Shown here in pieces: positions 6,634 through 14,030 of a stretch of 23,488 nucleotides of DNA. The DNA comes from a virus. The DNA is taken from positions 1-23,488 of IMG/VR virus record IMGVR_UViG_3300046837_000328; one strand, 5' to 3'. The notes under the pieces were generated by a model. The model saw only the letters and a list, made by a program, of their open reading frames with translations. It searched no databases and was not told where the DNA came from. Positions within the stretch are counted from its first letter, which is position 1; each line of letters begins with the position of its first letter. The position numbers were made by a program, and so were the translations under genes.

Positions 6634-9600
6634 CGGATTGTAACTTTAAAGTCATCCTTGTTTCGACGTTGGTCTTTCGTCCCGTATTGAGACGCCGGGA
6701 GTCCTATTTGATTGGATATGATTGCGTCCGCCCACGCAGAAGCGTCAACAGGCGTCAAAGGACTGGAAGTAATGGACTTACCTCCGCCAATCAAGATTCC
6801 ACCGTTTTTGTCTTGCACTGTCGCTTTGACTAATTTCATACCTGGATTATACTGCACTCCGGGCCTTGGCGCAACTAGATTCATCTCCTGCTGTGCGTTC
6901 CGCTGCTCAAACCTTTTCTGTAGTTCTGGGACCTTTGCCATCTCTTTACGGTAGTCCCCCAGGTCGAGCCGTCCCCAGCCCTTGTCCGCCCAAAGCTGCT
7001 TTTCAGCGAACCAGAGAGCCCCTTGCAGAGCATCGGGCTTGATATCCATCTGATTGGCAGCCGCGCGGAATACTTTCTGAGAAAAGTGGAAATCAGTGTC
7101 TGGCACTCCGGTCGCGTTCTTCGGCAAAATCCGCCACCGGTCCTGGTAGTCCTGGTAACCCAGGCGTCTCATAGTCCGGTCAGCCCATACGTCGATTGTG
7201 GCCTCGTGTTCCGAGCCAACCAAGTTCTTGATAAAATTCTGAGTCTTCGGGCCGGTCGTTTGGTTTAGCCACCGGCGCGCAAGAACCTGGAGCACCGGCA
7301 CGGAATGCATCCCGTAATTTTTTCCATTCGATTGGCGAGGCGCGAGGTCGTGCTGGTCAATCCACTCCGCCATGAAAGTCGCCTTGGTAGGCTTCACAGG
7401 CCGGTCTGACTCTGGAACATTTTTGTTATACCAGTCCTGCCAGTTGTCCTCGTCCGCCATCTTCATGCCCTCGTTGAACTTAGCAATCTGTTGGTCGAAC
7501 TTTCCGGTCTCGAAAGATTTCAGAGCATCGTAGGCGAATCCAAAATTCACATCCGGTGTGGTGTTCGGCGAAGTCGCCGCGAGTAGTTCAGCGAACAGTT
7601 GCGCGTTCTTTCCAAAATTTGCTTTGAGCTTCGGGACAAAATCAGAATACCATTTCATCCCGTCCTTAAACGCCGGGTGGTCTTGCCATTGCTTGGCAAA
7701 ATCAACCACCTTCTGCGCGTAGGCTTTGATTGCCTTCGGGGACTCCGCACCACCGTTTGCTTCTACGAGCGGCGCGTGAACGATATCGGAGGTTAGCTCC
7801 GGCTCTACCAGCTTGCCCTTTTTGTTTCGGACCTTGTTAGGAACGACTGCCTCAGGGTAGTGTTCCAAAAGGTCTTTGTTCGACATCGCCATGACTTCCG
7901 CTTTGCTGAACGCCTGCGGGGCGATAGCTGCACCGAGTAAATCTCTTTCTTCTGGAGTGTTGGGCTTGAACTGAACCCGCTTGTCGGTATCGATTCCCAT
8001 GCTGAACGCGGGACCATCTTTGAGCTTCGAATAAAAATCCTGCTTCTCTGCCTCTGGCCCAACAACAGTTTTCGAATGGTCGGCAGGGTTAATCGTCCCG
8101 TCACCGTAAAGAATACCGTGTGGAGTAAGCACGCTCTCTTGGCCATACTTATTACCCCACGCGGTCGCTTGCTCCGGGGTCATGTTGGGCACCAGAAAAC
8201 TTTTTCCCTGGTCAACGCCTTTGTAATTTCCGCTCACCTCGGTAGGAGTGAAGCCGTCGGCTACAAGAGCTTTTTCTAAATTCTCGTTTCGCAGTTCGTT
8301 GTGCTCGTTGGTGCCGGGGCCTAAATCTTCTTTTGTCGCCGTGAAGATTGCCCAGTTAGGAGACTGGAGCGCGCGAGGAAGTGTTTCTTCGCTCTTAAAA
8401 TCTTCCGGCTTAGCGGACGGTCGGTATTGGACGTCTGGAGCGTAGCCAGCTTTTTGTAGCTCCTGCTGTCTGGTGAACGCTTGAGACTCCAGACTGCTTC
8501 CCTCGTTCGGTTTAGCGACATACTGCTTTAGTTCAACCGCACGGTCTTTTGCCTCGTCGCGGCTCAAAAATTCTCCCGCGTTGGTAGTGAATCCTTCCGA
8601 CAAGTTAGGGTCCGCCTTCCAGGCTTGAAGCATCAGGTTATCCGGAAGGTCACCGTTCTCGTCCAACCGACTGGCGTATTTTTCTTTCAGATACTCCAGC
8701 TTAGCAAAGGCATGCATCGGGCCTTCGTAAATCTTACCGGTGTCCTCGTCACGGAGTGCAGCCATCTTTACCGCGCGCGGGTTTGTTTCATCGGGCCGGA
8801 ATTGAATCGGTAGTTCATACGTGGGCTGGTCAAGCTCACCCACCGGCTCCGCCTTTTTCACCCACTCATTGGGAAGCACAAAATCCGTGGAGGTGCCACT
8901 ACCCTGTTTCAACGCGGCTTCGCGGGCTGCCTGTGCAATTTCTTTCGGCACTTCTACTCTGCTAACTGACGGGCCGAAAGAAATGGCGCGTCTCAAACTC
9001 GAAGTCCACCAGGAGCCACCTTCGCCGGAGCCTACTCCTCCACCTTTGCCGGAGTATAAAATCTGGGTGTCTTCATCAGCGGGCCGGAATTGGGCTGACT
9101 CTGCTTTCCCAGTCGCCTGAGGGCTCGTCTCAGTGACCGTAGACGACGGCTCCGAAATCAACGGGATGTGGTCCAGCTTTTCCCCCGCGTCGTAGGTGTG
9201 CAACGCTACGCCATCCTGGTCAACAATGTTCTTGCCCTTCGCATCCAGCAAATGCACGTCCATGTTGTCAATCTTCCCCAGGTTGCGCTTCACCATCTCT
9301 AGCACCGAGGGAGACAGCTTATCCCAGTCCTGCTGGCGAGCCTCCACTTTAAAAGTGCCGGTGTTCTTCTCGTAGTTCACGCGAGCAAAACCTTTTTGCA
9401 AAGCTTCGGAACGATTCTCTTCGCCGCTGGTCGTAGGCTTCAGACCATACTTCTCGGCCACATCAGGATTCTCGTTTACCCATTCGTGGTGCCACTGCCC
9501 GCCAAGTTGAATCGGTTTCCCGTCGGGGGCAATCCACGCCTTCGAAAACATCCCGGGTCCCTCCTTAAGCTGCCAGTCGTCTTTTCGCTTTCGGGGTTTG

Positions 9601-12600
9601 AACTGGGCAGATTCGTCATCCAAAGAAAGTTTCTGAAGATTCTCCGGCAACAGAAAAGCTTTCTGCTCCGCAAATGGTCTTTCCGGGGCAGGAACAAATC
9701 CGGCTTCGCCCTTCTTGGGAATATTACCTTCCGGGGTCCGGAGGTGCTCACCGAAGTTAACCCAGGAGTTTTGTCCGAGAGTCTCCGAAGCCATCGCAGG
9801 CTTCGCGGCATCCGAATACATCGCGGAGTGCGCGAGGTAAGCGTTAAGCTCCCCCTTCGGGCCGAATTCGTAACCCTCTTTTGCGTGCCCCATCACGTCG
9901 TGGACCGCGCGAAAAACGTCGTTATAAGGAAGCTCACGCCCGTTGACCTGGACGCCAGAATCCTCCAGCAGTGGATGCTTGGCAATCTCTGTGCCGGTTC
10001 CATAGCCCGCCTCAGTGGGAAAAAACCAGAGGTGATGGTTGTCTCGAACATCTGCGGTCATCTCTGCCGAGCTACCGTAGGGCTGCCCGGGCTTAGTCCA
10101 GGGCTCCATCTTATATCCGGCCTTCTCCAGAGCGTTCCATTGCTGAACGGTTTCGTCCGCCATCGCTTTGTAAGACGACTGGACTTCTGGACTGTCCGGC
10201 GAATGGGCCGCACTCTGATAAAAATCCGCGATACGCTTCGCCACCGCTTCATTGAGCGGCGTAGCGGCAGTAGGCCGGGTATACGGCCTGCCGGTGGCCT
10301 TCATGTATCTATCGGCAACTTGCTGGATGTCTTCATTGCCTCTCAACTCCGGACGGAATCCGGCAGGAGCCTCTATCACAGTCCGTCCGCTATCATTATT
10401 AACCGGTAGCCCCTGACTCTCTGCGGCTGAATCCAAAGCCCGCATTTGAGTCGGATTAGGTTTCGGACCCTCAATAAGAATCTGAGCGTCGGCAGACCCG
10501 CCATCGATATTAACTCTGACCCATTGTTTTTTATAGGCTAATTCTCGGGGGTCTTCTTTTGTGACCCCAGTTATGTATTTCTCCGCTGAATGATAGTGGG
10601 TAGGGGTCGCATCATAGAAATCTCCGTCTGGGGACAACCACATTCCTACTAGGTGAGAGAATCTTGGCCATCTCCCCACGTTTTCTTTATCCGGGAGTAA
10701 TTCAGGACGAAATCCGGCAGCCATCGTCAACGTGTTCCCCCGCAGCGACGGTGAACCAGCAGGCGCATGTTCAACGTCCGCCATGTGCTCCAGGTTCAGC
10801 CTGCGCCGTGCCTCGATGAAACTAGGCGCGTCAGAAAATTTGTTTAGCTCCTGTAAAAACGGATTCGGCTCCAAGACATGCTGGCCCTCGATGCCGAGCC
10901 CTTTCGCAGTTTCCCCTTCAAACTCCGGCGACTCTGCGGTCGGCGCTTCGACTCTACCTGGAAGGGTGGCTTCCGCGATTCGCTGCCCCGCGAGATTCAG
11001 CGGCACGACATCCTTCTTCATGATGCGTGCGGTAGCAGGAGTGGTCTGGCCGAACACCGCATTGATTGCGTCGGCAGCATCCTGCGGAATCACAGCAGCC
11101 TCGCCGGTGACTGGAGGAGCAAAATAGCCCTTCATCTTCGGCACCACGAGCGGCTGGCCGGAGCCTGCGCGACCAGTTAACTGGTTGCGGGAATACTTCT
11201 GGACTTGGTCCAGAATGGTATTCCACGAGTCGGGAGTAAAAGACTTGTCGTCAACGTTCCACCCGTCAGGTAGCTTCACCTCAGGGTGCGCGATAGAAAA
11301 ATTCGCAAGCTTCTGAAGGTTCGCCGCGAGAACAGCATGCGAACCGCCATAGACCTGATACTTCCCGCCCTTGGTAACGTCGAAACGTTCCGGAGAGAAT
11401 AACGTGGCCATAAAAGACCGGGTCGCAATCGGGAGTTGTCGCCAAGCCTCGATGACTTCTCGCCTGTCCGCGCGGCTGACCCCGCCGAGCGCAGCTTCCG
11501 GCAAATCGCCAGTGCCAGCCGCAGGTGCGGTTCCGCCCGCGTGCCCGTAGTGAATATCTACCGGCGAGCCCGAAAGAACTGCCTCGTTCAAAATTCCCAT
11601 CATCTCGCGCGGAGACTTGGCAGCGCCAGGGAGCGCAACGTCCGGCGCGGTCTTCACGATTTCCTCGTGGCGTTTCTGTTGCTGCGTCGCGGCAGCGGGT
11701 GACCCAACCGGAGCTACCACTTTCGGGAGCTTGGACGGAGACACCAGCGGCTTGTTTACAGCCGACTGTTTCAGCCCTTGCTTCATCGTGGCGTAGTCGA
11801 GCGGGAAGCCCAGGTCGGAGTATCGGCCAGCAACCGGATTAAATCCGAGAGACGCCATGGTGCCCGCTACCGCGTGAGCGAGCTTGTCAGTGAGCGTCTT
11901 TCCATCACCGATTCCTTTATAAGCCGAATCAAAATTCTCAGCACGGACTTCGGAGCCCATGTATTGGTCTGCTACGTTGTTCTGCTCTTCGGGAGTCAGG
12001 GTGTGCTCCCACAAAGATTTGCCTGCCGCTGCGGCATCGGATTGCTGGCGTTGAATCTCAGAACCGGCAGCTTGTTTAAACGACTCCATGTCCGGAGTCT
12101 CGTTATTCTGGGTGAAGGTGTCGTGGACCTGACGGATTATTTTTTCCTTCGCTTCCGCGTCACCTCTGCCGGTCTGGTCAAGAATGGTAGCGGTGGGATT
12201 GTCGGTGCCTGGAGCGAGCAGGTCGGCATACCGCTGGCGCATTTGCGACCATACCTCAGGGGTATACTGACCCTTGACCGCGTCGTTAAGCTCCCGGACC
12301 TGGGTAGCGCCAACCACATCGTCAATCGCGTGCAGTGCGTCGTGCGGACCGGCCTCAACGTTTCGAATCACCACCACTTTCTTTCCGTTGATGGTAGTGG
12401 TGAAAGCGGCCTTGTCTGCGAAAGTATCTGCCCGGTCTGCGGGAATTCCCATACCCGTCAAAGTGTCGGGTAGATTGTCGGGCTGTCCTTGCTCCGGCCT
12501 GGGCGCATAAAAAAGTTCTGCGCCGGTTCCCTCCACTAGCTGCCGCAAAGCATTCACCCGGGATTTTACCCCGGGAGACGCCGAATCATAACCCGCGTCA

Positions 12601-14030
12601 TGGACCGAATTAAGACCCGGAAAATTCTTCGAGTTGGGGGTGCGAATGTTCGAGCCCCACTCGCGTGGAGCGGAAATCAAACCGCTAATCGTGTGGGTCC
12701 CGGCATACTTCACGCCATGAGCGAGACCGAAAATAGTTCCAAACGGAGTGAACGATTCTCGCTCTTCCGGAGTCTCCGCAGTGCCTGCTTGCAGCCCGAT
12801 ATCGAATCCAGCACCGGCCAACGCTGCGCCAGCGGCACGAGGTGCAGCTTCAGCAACCTGTCGGCCCACGACTGCCAGGGAAGACTTAAGCGGGGCCGCG
12901 CCAGCAATCTGTCTTCCAATTTCCGAAAGCTGGTCGAAGCTACCGGCCACTTTGCCAGCGCCCGTAGCGATTTTTTCTCCGAGCTTCCCGCCCTTCTCCA
13001 AGCCCTCCATGATACCCAGAGGGATAGCAGCCGGATTTAGCTCACCAGCCGCGACTGCTCCCGCAGCAGCACCCGCCGCCTTTGATACTCCCGGAGCTAC
13101 CGCGCGCACCGCAGTCGCCACCGGCTTCACCAGAGCACCGACAGCCTGCACGCCGCGTCCAATCGTAGCCTGGGCTGCCTTCTGGGCCAGTGCAGCAGCC
13201 GATTCAGGCACCAGAGCACCGGCAGCTTTGCCAACCGGGGCCAGACCTTTGCCCATCGCTTCAAAAGCGAACGGGTCCGCCTGGGCTAGCGAGGCCACTT
13301 GCTCCGGTCTCACTGCGGAGCCCTGCTGCTCCAAATTCTTAACCACCTCCGGACCCACCGCACTTAACAACGCGCCGTGGCCGGTTGCAATCTTTTGCTG
13401 CTGCTGAAGGTCGGCCAGGGAATCGAAAAGTGAATTGACTTTGTCTTGTTCCGTGTATTGGTCGAGCGGTTTGCCGCCAACTTTTTTCGCGAGGCGAACG
13501 GCTTGACCCACGAGGCCGGTAGTAGCCGCCTCAGTCGCTGAGGTAGACTCTGCGACTCGCTGCTGGATGTTTCGGCCTAACTGGTCTAGCGTGCCCGGGT
13601 CCGCGCCGAGCAGATGCCCGAGGCCCAAGCTAATCGAATCAGCGGCATTCTGCGCGACATCGCTCGCTTGAGTGAATGCGCCTTTGCCGAAACCCGCGAT
13701 GCCCTTCGCCATGCCCGAAGCGGAGATTCCGCGATACCAGGGCTCCAGCTTCTGCTTGTGCAACGCGTCGGCAACCTTGGAGACCATCCACGGGTCCTTC
13801 TGAAGGTCGGGACGGCTGGAAAATTGTTCGAGGATTCGAAACTCAGGGTCCTGCTTCGATAACTGAAAAATCTGCTCCGAAGTAAAATCCTTCAGAGGGT
13901 CAACCTCTTTGGACTGGGGCTGGTCGAATGCGGCCTGCTGGTCCGGGGTTAACTGAACCTCTTGTCCAGCCGTAGGCGAGTTTTCATACTGCGCCTGTTG
14001 CTCCGGCGATAGAGAAACTTCTTGGGGCAT
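6630..14030 (-). CDS. Giant multi-module 'polyvalent' phage protein, probable ejected internal virion protein
   Basis: At 2466 aa this is by far the largest gene. The N-terminus has two EVxLxPxQQA copies (residues 4-35). Residues from about 100 to 430 are an Ala/Gly-rich, amphipathic, possibly membrane-active stretch. HDALH (563-567) resembles a zincin HExxH with Asp for Glu. From residue 1106 onward, [QG][FY][RKN]P motifs at 1106, 1224, 1476, 1647, 1743, 1868, 2020 and 2393 introduce distinct modules: a W[IL]xPDG module (twice), a NDVFRAVHDVMGH...GQNSWVNF module, a GGSWWT module, an EGPMHAFA...GFTTNAGEFLSRDEA module, a DUF3293-like module (WAIFTA...GQESVL) and a C-terminal ATIDVWADR domain. 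Several of these are familiar to me from large phage polyvalent proteins. Its place after three internal-virion-like genes matches T7 gp16. Ejection into the host is inferred from synteny. ATG 14030 overlaps the upstream stop as TAATG. Confidence 0.85.
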   Translation of the reverse strand: MPQEVSLSPEQQAQYENSPTAGQEVQLTPDQQAAFDQPQSKEVDPLKDFTSEQIFQLSKQDPEFRILEQFSSRPDLQKDPWMVSKVADALHKQKLEPWYRGISASGMAKGIAGFGKGAFTQASDVAQNAADSISLGLGHLLGADPGTLDQLGRNIQQRVAESTSATEAATTGLVGQAVRLAKKVGGKPLDQYTEQDKVNSLFDSLADLQQQQKIATGHGALLSAVGPEVVKNLEQQGSAVRPEQVASLAQADPFAFEAMGKGLAPVGKAAGALVPESAAALAQKAAQATIGRGVQAVGALVKPVATAVRAVAPGVSKAAGAAAGAVAAGELNPAAIPLGIMEGLEKGGKLGEKIATGAGKVAGSFDQLSEIGRQIAGAAPLKSSLAVVGRQVAEAAPRAAGAALAGAGFDIGLQAGTAETPEERESFTPFGTIFGLAHGVKYAGTHTISGLISAPREWGSNIRTPNSKNFPGLNSVHDAGYDSASPGVKSRVNALRQLVEGTGAELFYAPRPEQGQPDNLPDTLTGMGIPADRADTFADKAAFTTTINGKKVVVIRNVEAGPHDALHAIDDVVGATQVRELNDAVKGQYTPEVWSQMRQRYADLLAPGTDNPTATILDQTGRGDAEAKEKIIRQVHDTFTQNNETPDMESFKQAAGSEIQRQQSDAAAAGKSLWEHTLTPEEQNNVADQYMGSEVRAENFDSAYKGIGDGKTLTDKLAHAVAGTMASLGFNPVAGRYSDLGFPLDYATMKQGLKQSAVNKPLVSPSKLPKVVAPVGSPAAATQQQKRHEEIVKTAPDVALPGAAKSPREMMGILNEAVLSGSPVDIHYGHAGGTAPAAGTGDLPEAALGGVSRADRREVIEAWRQLPIATRSFMATLFSPERFDVTKGGKYQVYGGSHAVLAANLQKLANFSIAHPEVKLPDGWNVDDKSFTPDSWNTILDQVQKYSRNQLTGRAGSGQPLVVPKMKGYFAPPVTGEAAVIPQDAADAINAVFGQTTPATARIMKKDVVPLNLAGQRIAEATLPGRVEAPTAESPEFEGETAKGLGIEGQHVLEPNPFLQELNKFSDAPSFIEARRRLNLEHMADVEHAPAGSPSLRGNTLTMAAGFRPELLPDKENVGRWPRFSHLVGMWLSPDGDFYDATPTHYHSAEKYITGVTKEDPRELAYKKQWVRVNIDGGSADAQILIEGPKPNPTQMRALDSAAESQGLPVNNDSGRTVIEAPAGFRPELRGNEDIQQVADRYMKATGRPYTRPTAATPLNEAVAKRIADFYQSAAHSPDSPEVQSSYKAMADETVQQWNALEKAGYKMEPWTKPGQPYGSSAEMTADVRDNHHLWFFPTEAGYGTGTEIAKHPLLEDSGVQVNGRELPYNDVFRAVHDVMGHAKEGYEFGPKGELNAYLAHSAMYSDAAKPAMASETLGQNSWVNFGEHLRTPEGNIPKKGEAGFVPAPERPFAEQKAFLLPENLQKLSLDDESAQFKPRKRKDDWQLKEGPGMFSKAWIAPDGKPIQLGGQWHHEWVNENPDVAEKYGLKPTTSGEENRSEALQKGFARVNYEKNTGTFKVEARQQDWDKLSPSVLEMVKRNLGKIDNMDVHLLDAKGKNIVDQDGVALHTYDAGEKLDHIPLISEPSSTVTETSPQATGKAESAQFRPADEDTQILYSGKGGGVGSGEGGSWWTSSLRRAISFGPSVSRVEVPKEIAQAAREAALKQGSGTSTDFVLPNEWVKKAEPVGELDQPTYELPIQFRPDETNPRAVKMAALRDEDTGKIYEGPMHAFAKLEYLKEKYASRLDENGDLPDNLMLQAWKADPNLSEGFTTNAGEFLSRDEAKDRAVELKQYVAKPNEGSSLESQAFTRQQELQKAGYAPDVQYRPSAKPEDFKSEETLPRALQSPNWAIFTATKEDLGPGTNEHNELRNENLEKALVADGFTPTEVSGNYKGVDQGKSFLVPNMTPEQATAWGNKYGQESVLTPHGILYGDGTINPADHSKTVVGPEAEKQDFYSKLKDGPAFSMGIDTDKRVQFKPNTPEERDLLGAAIAPQAFSKAEVMAMSNKDLLEHYPEAVVPNKVRNKKGKLVEPELTSDIVHAPLVEANGGAESPKAIKAYAQKVVDFAKQWQDHPAFKDGMKWYSDFVPKLKANFGKNAQLFAELLAATSPNTTPDVNFGFAYDALKSFETGKFDQQIAKFNEGMKMADEDNWQDWYNKNVPESDRPVKPTKATFMAEWIDQHDLAPRQSNGKNYGMHSVPVLQVLARRWLNQTTGPKTQNFIKNLVGSEHEATIDVWADRTMRRLGYQDYQDRWRILPKNATGVPDTDFHFSQKVFRAAANQMDIKPDALQGALWFAEKQLWADKGWGRLDLGDYRKEMAKVPELQKRFEQRNAQQEMNLVAPRPGVQYNPGMKLVKATVQDKNGGILIGGGKSITSSPLTPVDASAWADAIISNQIGLPASQYGTKDQRRNKDDFKVTIR
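6843..10715 (-). repeat. Eight dispersed [QG]-[FY]-[RKN]-P motifs marking module boundaries
   Basis: The giant protein carries eight short recurring motifs: GFRP at 10715-10704 and 10361-10350, QFKP at 9605-9594, QFRP at 9092-9081 and 8804-8793, QYRP at 8429-8418, QFKP at 7973-7962 and QYNP at 6854-6843. Spacings between consecutive motifs are 118, 252, 171, 96, 125, 152 and 373 residues. Sequence similarity between the regions that follow is otherwise low, except for the first and third modules. They may be flexible linkers, recombination joints or protease-recognition sites. Confidence 0.6.

Noticed and set aside
9396-10409. A 337-aa open frame on the plus strand opposite the giant gene
   Set aside because: It lies wholly antisense to well-supported coding sequence (the HDVMGH and W[IL]xPDG modules). 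Its translation is Arg/Leu-rich with no recognisable motif, and long antisense frames are expected from this codon usage.
12557-12575. CCCGGG inverted pair in the giant gene
   Set aside because: Short restriction-like palindromes of this size are expected many times by chance, and it lies inside coding sequence far from gene ends.
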